Source of the DNA: an uncultured Clostridium sp. | GTDB lineage: Bacteria > Bacillota_A > Clostridia > TANB77 > CAG-508 | NCBI GenBank assembly: GCA_947382445.1 | Contig: CANCZH010000012.1 | Span: forward strand, 1 to 32,040 | DNA length: 32,040 nucleotides | Direction: 5' to 3' | Shown here: positions 7,843 to 15,544 of the stretch, piece by piece | Layout of the letters: the number at the start of each line of letters is the position of its first letter | Position numbering within the stretch: the stretch's first letter is position 1 | Made by a program: the position numbers and the translations under genes | The notes under the pieces: generated by a model | Databases searched by the model: none | Told to the model about the DNA's origin: nothing | What the model saw: only the letters and a program-made list of their open reading frames with translations

Positions 7843-9018
7843 TTATCTTTTGTTAATACTGTATTTAAACTTCCGGGTTGAATATACTTTGTTTTCTTCT
7901 AATTTTCTTATTGTTTCTATTCTCTCTTGCCTTGGACTATATGAACTTACTTGTGGTTCACTAGGTTTAACTTGTGGTACTTCTGGAATATATGAAGGAG
8001 TATAAGTTGTAGGTCTTTCAACTACTGGTTGTATTATATTTTCATCTTCTAATCCTGGCAAACCAGATAGTATATCATCATCATCTTCTTCTGCTTCATA
8101 TTCAATATTTTCTTCTATATCAGGTATAGTTTGATTTATATTTTCTAATCCTGGTAATATATCATCGTTTAGTGTTTGTGGTATATTAGGTACTATATTT
8201 TTTATTGTTTCTTCTGGTACTTCAATTGTTGGTTCATTTAATACATTTTCAAAGTCCTCTAATCCTGGTAATGTGTCTATTACTTGTGGATTAACTGGCT
8301 CTATATTGTTTTTTGGTATTTCTTCTATTTTATCTTCTGGTAATGGATTCTTTCTAGGTCTTCCTCTTTTTCCTTTTGGCTTAGGTGACTCAACTACTAC
8401 TGGATTTTTTCTAGGTCTTCCTCTTCCACGTTTTGGTTCTTGCTTAATTTCTGGGCTATTGCTAATTGCTTCCATTTGTAGTTGTGATGGCTCTATTATT
8501 GGTGATGAAGGTAACTGTATATCTTCTAGTCCTGGTAATATTGTTTCTGTATTTGTTTTTTGAGGATTATTTTTAGGTAATTCTATATCATCAAAATCTA
8601 GTAATCCTGGTAGTGTTGCTTCATCTCCTGTTTTTTGAATATTGTTTTCAGGTAATTCTATATCATCAAAGTCTAGTAGTCCTGGTAGTACGCCTTCTGT
8701 ATTTTGATTATTTATTTTAGTTTGTTCTATCTCATTAAATTCTAATTCTTGCCTATTTTGATTCATTTGTACTTGTTCTCTTCTATCTATTCCCATTCTT
8801 CTGTCTTCAATCATTCTTCTATCTACTGATGTTCTTTTTTCTTGCCCAACTATTTGTTCTAATTCATCATCAGTGTATATTTTTCTTTCATTTCTAATGT
8901 TCATACTATTTGGAATTACTACATTTCCTGTCATTCTTTGCTCCCTACGTTTGTTGTCTAATAAATCAATTCCACTTGTTGTTTGATTTAAATTTGTTTG
9001 ACTAGGTCTTCCGAGCAT
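7843..9018 (-). CDS. Disordered protein with AT-hooks and LPGL repeats (5' part of the frameshifted gene)
   Basis: A 391-residue, almost entirely disordered, Pro/Glu/Asn-rich sequence. Visible elements: an Arg-rich stretch with SVDRRMIEDRRMGIDRR near residues 64-80; a 25-residue tandem repeat starting LPGLLDFDDIELP (two full copies and a partial third, 75-bp period in the DNA at about 8550-8690); further LPGLED/LPGLEN motifs; and two AT-hook cores, KRGRGRPRKNP and GKRGRPRKNP, about 18 residues apart. The last residues, VYSTRKFKYSINKR, look like out-of-frame sequence, because the other frame gives a ParA-like domain there. I infer one protein spanning 9018 to 6987. The start overlaps the end of the receiver-like gene by 17 nt. 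Confidence 0.7.
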   Translation of the reverse strand: MLGRPSQTNLNQTTSGIDLLDNKRREQRMTGNVVIPNSMNIRNERKIYTDDELEQIVGQEKRTSVDRRMIEDRRMGIDRREQVQMNQNRQELEFNEIEQTKINNQNTEGVLPGLLDFDDIELPENNIQKTGDEATLPGLLDFDDIELPKNNPQKTNTETILPGLEDIQLPSSPIIEPSQLQMEAISNSPEIKQEPKRGRGRPRKNPVVVESPKPKGKRGRPRKNPLPEDKIEEIPKNNIEPVNPQVIDTLPGLEDFENVLNEPTIEVPEETIKNIVPNIPQTLNDDILPGLENINQTIPDIEENIEYEAEEDDDDILSGLPGLEDENIIQPVVERPTTYTPSYIPEVPQVKPSEPQVSSYSPRQERIETIRKLEENKVYSTRKFKYSINKR

Positions 9019-9835
9019 TTCTTATTGCTTCTCTTCTTTCTCTTTCTATTTTTTCTTTTACTTTTCTATCTTGCTCAATTTGCTCTATTTTTCTTTGTTC
9101 TTGAATTTTATCTTTTTGTTTCTTTTCTTCTGGTGTCTCTTCAGCATATGTTACTAATTCTTGATATTTTGGACATTCTGCTTCTAATACTGCTCTTACA
9201 TTTATAGGTAAACATTTTATGATAATCTTTAATTGTTTGTCTGTATATTGTGCAGCTATATTATTAAAACTATCTGTATACCTATCTTCATTTTTTCCTA
9301 ATTTTTTATAATGTATTAATATATTTTGAACTTCTTGTTCTGATACATCATCTACTATTGAGCTCATTGAATTTGATGCCATTTCAATTTTATAGTATTC
9401 TTCCGCTTCTTGCTGTGTACGTGGATTTTGTATCAAGTCACATACATTATCAATTCTTCTATCAGAACCAACTAATGCATTATATATTTGATATTCGAAC
9501 ATTTTTGCTAATACAAAACTTGATTTTGTTCTTCTATCTGTGCATATTACTATTATGTCTATCTTATGATTTTGTGCATTTTTTGCTTCATATGAAATTT
9601 CTTGTAATCTCTCAATAATAAATTTATCAATTATATCATAATTATTATTTGAAAAAGGCTCTAAGTCTTCACTTACAACTATTCTATCATATGTTTTATC
9701 TTTTTGTATTTCTCTTATAATTGCATTAAAGTAAAATACATTTTTAAATGAAACTGTTTCGCCATATTTATTTTTATAACTATCAACAATTTTATTTGAA
9801 ACATTTTCGTTACTTACTGCAAACAGAATTTTCAT
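9002..9835 (-). CDS. Receiver-like (CheY-fold) protein with coiled C-terminus
   Basis: A 277-residue protein. Residues 1-140 look like a response-regulator-type alpha/beta fold: MKILFAVSNENVSNKIVD, YDRIVVSEDLEPF at the phosphoacceptor strand, IDIIVICTDRRTKSSFVLAK, and YNALVGSDRR. This is the atypical receiver pattern of TadZ/CpaE N-termini. A helical middle part (EYYKIEMASNSM to LEAECPKYQELV) follows. The last ~45 residues form a highly charged Lys/Glu/Arg helix (KIEQIEQDRKVKEKIERER), likely a coiled coil. The phosphoacceptor cannot be confirmed. Together with the ATPase downstream it looks like a TadZ divided between two genes. Ribosome binding site is a weak GGTTGGGGG. The gene starts 31 nt after the VirB2-like gene. 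Confidence 0.65.
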   Translation of the reverse strand: MKILFAVSNENVSNKIVDSYKNKYGETVSFKNVFYFNAIIREIQKDKTYDRIVVSEDLEPFSNNNYDIIDKFIIERLQEISYEAKNAQNHKIDIIVICTDRRTKSSFVLAKMFEYQIYNALVGSDRRIDNVCDLIQNPRTQQEAEEYYKIEMASNSMSSIVDDVSEQEVQNILIHYKKLGKNEDRYTDSFNNIAAQYTDKQLKIIIKCLPINVRAVLEAECPKYQELVTYAEETPEEKKQKDKIQEQRKIEQIEQDRKVKEKIERERREAIRNARKT

Positions 9836-9866
9836 TTGTTAACCCCCAACCTTTATTGAATGCTTT

Positions 9867-10286
9867 TTATAAAACCCATCCTCTTGTTACTATTGTAAAT
9901 ACTAATGGTAATACTTGTGCAATTACTAAAATTGTAACAAAAGCAATAATTAAATTAAATCCTCTATCTCTAATATCTAATCTTCTAATTCCAATTATAT
10001 ATTGGTATATTGCTCCAACAGCTATTCCTATAAAACATAATGGTATACTATAAATTCTTACTGTGTCTAATACCATTGCAGTTATTCCATATGCTTTTGA
10101 ACCATATTTTTCTGAGTATTGTTCTATTTTTCCTGATGTTTGTTCTTTTATTTTATAGAAATCACTTGCATTTTTTGATTCTAATATTTCATTATTTTCA
10201 TTTACATTTTCTGATGCATAAATTGGACTAATTACTATTAGCATTAATGTAAGAAAAATAACTGCTATTGATAGTATTTTTTTCAT
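9867..10286 (-). CDS. Small secreted/membrane protein with VirB2/TrbC-like topology
   Basis: A 139-residue protein. Residues 1-25 form a signal peptide (MKKILSIAVIFLTLMLIVIS, probable cleavage after YAS). A polar stretch follows, then two membrane segments (about 77-96, YSIPLCFIGIAVGAIYQYI; and about 108-132, FNLIIAFVTILVIAQVLPLV) separated by a short basic loop GIRRLDIRDRG. Signal peptide plus two helices with a charged turn is the layout of VirB2/TrbC pilins of type IV secretion systems, but I see no decisive motif, so the family link is tentative. It is the first gene after the promoter at 10334-10365 and has a GTAGGAGG ribosome binding site. Confidence 0.6.
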   Translation of the reverse strand: MKKILSIAVIFLTLMLIVISPIYASENVNENNEILESKNASDFYKIKEQTSGKIEQYSEKYGSKAYGITAMVLDTVRIYSIPLCFIGIAVGAIYQYIIGIRRLDIRDRGFNLIIAFVTILVIAQVLPLVFTIVTRGWVL

Positions 10287-10333
10287 TTTTTTGTCCTCCT
10301 ACTTTCCCCTTTTTTGCCTAATTTTATACATAT

Positions 10334-10365
10334 ATTATAATACAATAAATAATAAAAAATAGCAA
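10334..10365 (-). promoter_or_regulatory. Promoter of the VirB2-like/TadZ-like/ireB operon
   Basis: Minus-strand TTGCTA (10365-10360) and TATTAT (10342-10337) with 17-nt spacing; an overlapping TATAAT lies three bases further. It sits about 50 nt upstream of the VirB2-like start. No other clear promoter was seen before the hairpin at 4756, so this is the likely source of the whole unit. Confidence 0.55.
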
Positions 10366-10386
10366 CTAATTTTTGATAAAACTTTT

Positions 10387-10420
10387 TTAGAGGATACTTA
10401 GCTTTTTAAGTATCCTCTAA
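10387..10420 (-). terminator. Intrinsic terminator after the glucosaminidase gene
   Basis: A perfect 14-bp inverted repeat (TTAGAGGATACTTA and its complement, 6-nt loop) begins 4 nt after the stop of the glucosaminidase gene. The following bases on the minus strand are AAAAAGTTTTATC, so the U-tract is poor. The stem is strong enough to call a terminator with moderate confidence. Confidence 0.6.
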
Positions 10421-10423
10421 TCT

Positions 10424-11695
10424 TTATAATCTATTGTAAAGATATGTCATCCATTTAAAAACTGCATTTGCCCAATTTTTATCACTTGCATATCTAGTAT
10501 TCACTCCTGTTAATGTTGGAGTAGTATAATACATTCCTGTTGCTACTTGTCCATCATATATTTCTGTACCTTTATTATTTAAGTAGTTTTTTACTAGAAC
10601 TCTTGCTACTAGGTCTATTCCTTCTGCATATGTATCAAATGAGAATGAACCTCCATATGGGTTGCTATCATATGCTCCATATCCAAATAAATTCTTTTTA
10701 TCATCTGCTATCTTTGAAGTTCCCCAACCTCCTTCATGAATTGCCATTGATGCTAAATATATTCCATTTATTCCATATTGTTTTTCTGCATAATAGAAAA
10801 ATTCTGCATTATTTTCTATTACTTTTTTTGTATCTCCACTATTTCCTGATAATACTTTCTTGAATTGTTCTAATGTGAATCCGCTTGGTTTAGTTAAATC
10901 CATATTAAAATCTAAACTTGCAAGTAATTCTTCTTTTGAATATCCTACTCCATCTGTAAAATTTTGATTTCCACCATTTGGGTTTATATTTGTAAAGCAT
11001 TTGCTATCTGCGTACCCTATAAATGTAGAAAATTGTATCTTAAACCAATTGCTGTTTACTACTTCCATTATTGTAGCTTTTTCATTTTTTCCCATTGTGC
11101 ATAATTCATTTGACTTCCTACTTGCTGCCTCTCTTATTTTCACATATTCAGGTGTTGCATATATTGAATCTCCTACTTTTGGTGTATAATTATTTATTCC
11201 CTCTCCTACACCAATTTGAACTATTTTATTTATTGCTTCTGCTGTTACTTCTCCTTGAATTCTTTCTTCTTCTATAAATTCTTTTCCAGAAGATGTTTTT
11301 ATTATTACTACTGACTGTTTGCCATCTGTTCCTTCTTGCAATACTTGTATTGTACCTGTTGGTAAATCTGGATTTTCTATGTACTCTGTTGTATAATCTA
11401 AATCAACTTCATCAATATTTAAAGTTTTTGTATATGTTGATTTTGTATTCTCTTCTAGTATCTTTTCTATTTCTATTTTGTTTTTGTTTTCTTCCATTGC
11501 AATCTTTTCATTTACTTTAACTTCTTGTTTTGTATTTTCTTCTTCTGCAATATTTTCTATAGCTTGTACTTTTTTAAAGGATTTGAAACATAGAAATGAC
11601 AGTATACTTAATATTATTATAACTATTGAATATACAAGTATTCTTTGTTTTACTATTTGTTCTCTTGTTTTTATAACATACTTTATTTTTCTCAT
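10424..11695 (-). CDS. Membrane-anchored endo-beta-N-acetylglucosaminidase with G5 and SH3 domains
   Basis: A 423-residue cell-wall hydrolase. Order: short basic N-terminus, one membrane segment (about 18-40, LVYSIVIIILSILSFLCF), a Glu/Lys linker, a G5 domain (about 105-165, TTEYIENPDLPTGTIQVLQE ... EERIQGEVTAEA), a bacterial SH3 domain (about 175-240, YVKIREAASRKSNELCTMGK ... WFKIQF ... GYADSKCF), and a C-terminal GH73-type glucosaminidase domain (about 260-423). The catalytic Glu is in LASMAIHEGGWGTS; KKNLFGYGAYDSNPYGG and SFDTYAEGIDLVARVL are typical of the family. It cleaves between GlcNAc and MurNAc in peptidoglycan; the anchor holds it at the outer membrane face. It has its own promoter and terminator. 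Confidence 0.9.
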   Translation of the reverse strand: MRKIKYVIKTREQIVKQRILVYSIVIIILSILSFLCFKSFKKVQAIENIAEEENTKQEVKVNEKIAMEENKNKIEIEKILEENTKSTYTKTLNIDEVDLDYTTEYIENPDLPTGTIQVLQEGTDGKQSVVIIKTSSGKEFIEEERIQGEVTAEAINKIVQIGVGEGINNYTPKVGDSIYATPEYVKIREAASRKSNELCTMGKNEKATIMEVVNSNWFKIQFSTFIGYADSKCFTNINPNGGNQNFTDGVGYSKEELLASLDFNMDLTKPSGFTLEQFKKVLSGNSGDTKKVIENNAEFFYYAEKQYGINGIYLASMAIHEGGWGTSKIADDKKNLFGYGAYDSNPYGGSFSFDTYAEGIDLVARVLVKNYLNNKGTEIYDGQVATGMYYTTPTLTGVNTRYASDKNWANAVFKWMTYLYNRL

Positions 11696-11712
11696 ATTTT
11701 ACTCCTATGATT

Positions 11713-11741
11713 ATTTTAATCTTAGCTACTTTTTTTGTCAA
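11713..11741 (-). promoter_or_regulatory. Promoter of the glucosaminidase gene
   Basis: Minus-strand TTGACA (11741-11736), 17-nt spacer, TAAAAT (11718-11713). It is only about 18 nt upstream of the start codon, so the leader is very short. Confidence 0.6.
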
Positions 11742-11773
11742 TTGAAGTTTTTGGATTTATTTATTTATAAATA

Positions 11774-11802
11774 TTGATTATACTTTAAAATTATTATATA
11801 TT
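11774..11802 (+). promoter_or_regulatory. Promoter of the unknown/acyl-CoA synthetase pair
   Basis: Plus-strand TTGATT (11774-11779), 17-nt spacer, TATATT (11797-11802), followed by GGAGG at 11821 and ATG at 11833. It diverges from the glucosaminidase promoter with about 30 nt between them. Confidence 0.5.
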
Positions 11803-11832
11803 TATAGTTGATTTTACTTAGGAGGAATTTTT

Positions 11833-12663
11833 ATGTTTCAAGATAGACAAATAGTTACAATAATAAAAATTTTTATTATTATTTTTATTATTCTAGTTTC
11901 AATTTTAGTTTTAAATACTTTGAAAAATCGTAAGTTAAATCAAAAAGTTCAAAAAAAAGAACCTGTTCTTTCTTTGGTTACAGATAATAATATTTTTAAA
12001 GTAGATTCTGTTTTTTTGTATTCTTCTGCAAATGCTATGAATAATCAAGAAATGCAAAAGGATTATTGGGATTTGAATTTATATCAATATAATGATATTT
12101 CAATCAGTATTGATAACCATGTTTCAATAAATGATATTACTCAAAAGAATACTGTTAAAGAAATTTTTATAGATAATATTAATTATCCTGTCTTACCAGA
12201 CAAAGGAAAACCTACTTTATATTACAAAAAAGCAGATTTCTTTGGTATTGGTATTATAGATATAGAAAAATTAGTTTCTAATAGATTAAATTTTAATGTC
12301 ATTTCTTCTAATAATTCTGATGTTAGTGAACCATCTTTTTATTCTGATTGTTCTAATCCAATTTTGCTCTCATCAATTAATGAAGAAATTGTTCCTAATT
12401 TTATTAGAAGAAATACTAATTCTGCTGTAACTTTTGATGGAAGCTTATTACTTGATGCACAAGTATTATTAAGTAATATTGAGTATTCTATTTCATTTTC
12501 TATACATATTATAAATAATTTAGATGAAGAATATATTTGTAATTTGACTATTCCTATAAAATTAAGAGATGAAAGTGAGTTTAATACTTTACATGATGGT
12601 TTTTATCAAACTACTTTAAAAGATTTTGATGGTAATAAGTTTTATAAATTAGAAAATAAGTGA
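11833..12663 (+). CDS. Membrane-anchored protein of unknown function
   Basis: I do not recognise this 276-residue protein. It has a short N-terminus, one membrane segment (about 9-29, IIKIFIIIFIILVSILVLN), a basic stop-transfer stretch (KNRKLNQKVQKKE), and a ~240-residue extracytoplasmic part rich in Asn, Ser and Ile with a predicted beta-strand pattern. No Cys pairs, catalytic motif or repeat stands out. An extracellular LLDAQVLLSNIEYSISFSIH strand pair near the C-terminus hints at a beta-sandwich. The next gene, an acyl-CoA synthetase, starts 7 nt after the stop with its ribosome binding site over this gene's end, so the two form an operon and may share a lipid- or envelope-related task. 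That is inference only. Confidence 0.75.
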   Translation: MFQDRQIVTIIKIFIIIFIILVSILVLNTLKNRKLNQKVQKKEPVLSLVTDNNIFKVDSVFLYSSANAMNNQEMQKDYWDLNLYQYNDISISIDNHVSINDITQKNTVKEIFIDNINYPVLPDKGKPTLYYKKADFFGIGIIDIEKLVSNRLNFNVISSNNSDVSEPSFYSDCSNPILLSSINEEIVPNFIRRNTNSAVTFDGSLLLDAQVLLSNIEYSISFSIHIINNLDEEYICNLTIPIKLRDESEFNTLHDGFYQTTLKDFDGNKFYKLENK

Positions 12664-12670
12664 GGATTTT

Positions 12671-14407
12671 ATGAATAAAAATGTTGATTTAAAAGATTAT
12701 ATGGAAAAACATTATTTTAAAAGAAAAGATTTTTTAACATTAAAAGAAATGCTATATTTCGTTGGAAATGAATATGCTAATAAAACTGCTTTTGTTTTGA
12801 AAGATAATTCTGGTTATCCTTATAATGTTTCTTATTTTAATTTTGTTAGAGATGTTGAAGCAATTGGGATTTCTCTTATAAATAATGGTTTTTCTAATAA
12901 GAAAATTGCTATTATTGGTAAAAACAGTTACAAGTGGGCTGTTACTTATTTAGCTGCATGTATTGTTGGCGTTGTTGTTCCTATTGATAAAGAATTACAA
13001 GCTCATGATGTAATTAATTTTCTAAATATTTCTGAAGCTAGTGTCATTTTAGGTGATAATACTAATTTAGTTAATATATATGAAAATAAGTCTGAAATTA
13101 ATCATAAAATCAATTTTATTAATTTTGATTTAAAAACAAATACTGATTCTTTTTTCGGTTTTGATGCTTTTAGAAATTCTGGATTATATAATCTAGATAA
13201 TGATATAAATCCTTTTCAAAAAATTGAGATAAATCCTGACGATATGCACTTTTTGCTTTTTACTTCTGGTACTACTGGTAATTCAAAAGGTGTTTGTTTG
13301 TCTCATAAAAATATTTGTTCAAATATTTTTTCTGTTGGTAGTATTGTAAAAGTTGATACTTCTACTTCTATTTTATCAATACTTCCTATTCATCATACTT
13401 ATGAATGTACTTTGGGATTTTTACTTGTAGTTTCTAGTGGTGGTTCTATTGCTTTTTGCGATGGATTACGCTATATCTCAAAGAATTTTGAGGAGTATAA
13501 ACCTAATATAATTTTGAGTGTTCCTCTTCTTTTGGAAAAGATTCATGATAAAATAATGAAAGCTTTAAAAGAATCTTTACCTGAAAAGTATTTTAATACA
13601 GAAAAACATATTATGGATTCTGTTCCATTTTTCATGAGACCTATCATTAAGAAAAAAATTATAAAATCTCTTGGTGGAAATTTAAAAAAGATTATTGTTG
13701 GTGCTTCTGCAATTGATGCTGATTTATTAGTTTCCTTTGAGAAGTTTGGTATATTAGTACTTTCTGGTTATGGACTTACTGAATGTTCTCCTTTGGTAAG
13801 TGGCAATAATGATTTTGCTCATAATTTTAAGTCTGCTGGTTTTCCTATTCCTAATGTTGAATTTATTATTGATTCTCCTAATGAAGATGGTGTTGGTGAA
13901 ATTTTGGTAAAAGGTCCTAATGTTATGCTTGGTTATTATAAAAATGAACAGGCTTCAAAAGATACTTTTAAAAATGGATATTTGAAAACTGGTGATTTGG
14001 GAATGATTGATGAGAAAGGTTGGCTTTATATAACTGGTCGTTGCAAAAGTGTTATTATTACTAAGAATGGTGAGAATGTTTATCCAGAAGAACTTGAAGA
14101 AATGCTTAATAAAAATGAGGCTATCTCTGAATCTTTAGTTACAGGTGATTTCGATTCTAAGTCAAAAGATACTGTTGTAAAAGCTCAGATTATTCCTAAT
14201 CTTGATTTTATTAAATCTAAAATTAAGAAACCTACAAAAGAAGATATTTCTAATTTGATTAATTCTGCTATTAAAACTGTTAATTCAAAACTTCCTAATT
14301 TTAAGCATATTAAGAATTTTACTATTAGAAATAAGGATTTTGAGAAAACTACTACTCAAAAGATTAAGAGATTTGGAGATAATTTAAAATCTGATAAAAA
14401 AAATTAA
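12671..14407 (+). CDS. AMP-forming long-chain acyl-CoA synthetase
   Basis: A 578-residue ANL-superfamily enzyme. ATP-binding A3 motif LLFTSGTTGNSKG (about 196-208), LPIHHTYE (A4), GYGLTECSPLV (A5, about 365), the A7 motif KTGDLG (about 440) with GWLYITGRCKSVIITKNGEN after it, VYPEELEE (A8-type), and the C-terminal TTTQKIKRFG, whose Lys is the adenylation lysine. Length and the linker favour a fatty acyl-CoA ligase (FadD/AAE type), which activates a fatty acid to acyl-AMP and then the thioester. Substrate chain length is not readable. No membrane segment or signal. It is the last gene before the large palindromic element at 14417-14544. Confidence 0.88.
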   Translation: MNKNVDLKDYMEKHYFKRKDFLTLKEMLYFVGNEYANKTAFVLKDNSGYPYNVSYFNFVRDVEAIGISLINNGFSNKKIAIIGKNSYKWAVTYLAACIVGVVVPIDKELQAHDVINFLNISEASVILGDNTNLVNIYENKSEINHKINFINFDLKTNTDSFFGFDAFRNSGLYNLDNDINPFQKIEINPDDMHFLLFTSGTTGNSKGVCLSHKNICSNIFSVGSIVKVDTSTSILSILPIHHTYECTLGFLLVVSSGGSIAFCDGLRYISKNFEEYKPNIILSVPLLLEKIHDKIMKALKESLPEKYFNTEKHIMDSVPFFMRPIIKKKIIKSLGGNLKKIIVGASAIDADLLVSFEKFGILVLSGYGLTECSPLVSGNNDFAHNFKSAGFPIPNVEFIIDSPNEDGVGEILVKGPNVMLGYYKNEQASKDTFKNGYLKTGDLGMIDEKGWLYITGRCKSVIITKNGENVYPEELEEMLNKNEAISESLVTGDFDSKSKDTVVKAQIIPNLDFIKSKIKKPTKEDISNLINSAIKTVNSKLPNFKHIKNFTIRNKDFEKTTTQKIKRFGDNLKSDKKN

Positions 14408-14416
14408 TTTAATACA

Positions 14417-14544
14417 GTGTAAAAAAATATATATGTATTTCGTAGACGTTGTGGGGACCGTTCAAAAATTCTCAAAAGTTTACCAAACTTTTGTAAGAAT
14501 TTTTAGAATGGGGACGCAAGAAATACATATATATTTTTTTACAC
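14417..14544. repeat. 128-bp nested palindromic element A
   Basis: The ends are perfect 25-bp inverted repeats (outer ends GTGTAAAAAA, inner ends TGTATTTC; 14417-14441 and 14520-14544). Inside lies a second imperfect hairpin (14461-14508, arms with TTC-AAAAATTCT-AAAAGTTT and complement, loop ACC). Between the two stems, on each side, is a same-orientation TGGGGAC (14452-14458 and 14509-14515). It fills the space between convergent genes and may act as a two-way terminator. The structure is larger and more ordered than a plain terminator and suggests a non-autonomous mobile unit (MITE- or REP-like). No open reading frame. Confidence 0.65.
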
Positions 14545-14575
14545 CATTATTTATCTTAATTTTTTTCTAATCTTT

Positions 14576-15485
14576 TTATATTCTTATTGTTGCTCCTATA
14601 ATTCCAGCATTATTTTTTAGTTTTGCTAATTCTATTTTTGGCATAGAATCACTATTAAATCTACTTGTTTCATCATTTAATTTTTCTAATAATTTATAAT
14701 ATACTGGATTATTTTCGTAATATGAAAAACTTCCTCCAAGTACTAATATCTCTGGCTCAAATATATCTATTAAGTTACATATTCCCACAGACAAATCACT
14801 TATAAATTGCTCAACAACTTCCTTTATTTTTTCATTATTTAAATCTAGTAATTCCTCCCTTAGATATTGGCCTGAAAAATCATTGTCTATATCTAAACTT
14901 TCTGCCACTTTATTTTTCAAGGCTCTTATTGAGGCATATGTTTCAAAGCATCCTTTTTTTCCACATGAGCATTGTCTTCCGCCCTTATTTATAACCATAT
15001 GCCCAAATTCAAATCCCGAAAATCTTTTTGGTTGTAACATTTCTCCATTAAAAAATGCTGCTCCACCTATTCCTGTTCCTAAACACAAAAATACACAATC
15101 ATCATATTTTTGCATTGCACCATAATGTTTTTCAGCTAACGCTGCACATTTAGAATCATTTTTTAACTGCATGGGCAAATTTATATATTTTTGCAGTTCT
15201 GATATTAAATCAAAATCCGTTAATCCCAAGTTTGACGCCTGTTTTATAATGTTATTACTTATTGTTCCAGGTGACGCAATTCCTATAAACTCAATATCAT
15301 TTAAATCTGTTTCTGATTCATCTATAACTTTATTTACTAATTCTATTATTATATTTATAATATTTTCCTTTATATTACTTCTATCTTGTCTTGTTAAATT
15401 TCTTTCTTTCATATTCAATATTCTTCCGATTATTTATTAGTCCTACTCCAACATGGCTTCCTCCGATATCAATTCCAATTCTCAT
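14576..15485 (-). pseudogene. ROK family sugar kinase, frameshifted near the N-terminus
   Basis: The gene starts at ATG 15485 (AAGGA seven bases upstream) with MRIGIDIGGSHVGVGLINN, the ROK phosphate-1 loop. This frame closes 45 nt after the loop. The rest of the protein continues one base later as GRILNMKERNLTRQDRS and runs intact to 14576. That body has LPMQLKNDSKCAALAEKHYG (catalytic Asp), FLCLGTGIGGAAFFNGE, the ROK zinc site QCSCGKKGCFETYAS, and EPEILVLGGS. A one-base insertion near 15433-15440 explains both halves. ROK kinases phosphorylate glucose, N-acetylglucosamine or N-acetylmannosamine. It lies 60 nt downstream of the PilC-like gene. Either a recent pseudogene or an assembly error. 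Confidence 0.8.
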
Positions 15486-15544
15486 ATTTCAATCCTTTCT
15501 AAAAAAGGAATGTACATATTTCTATTCTCTTCCTTTTATGTTTA

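Noticed and set aside
8273..8563. 96-codon Gly/Pro/Phe-rich open frame on the plus strand
   Set aside because: It is the complement of the AT-hook and LPGL repeat region; the apparent periodicity is inherited from those repeats.
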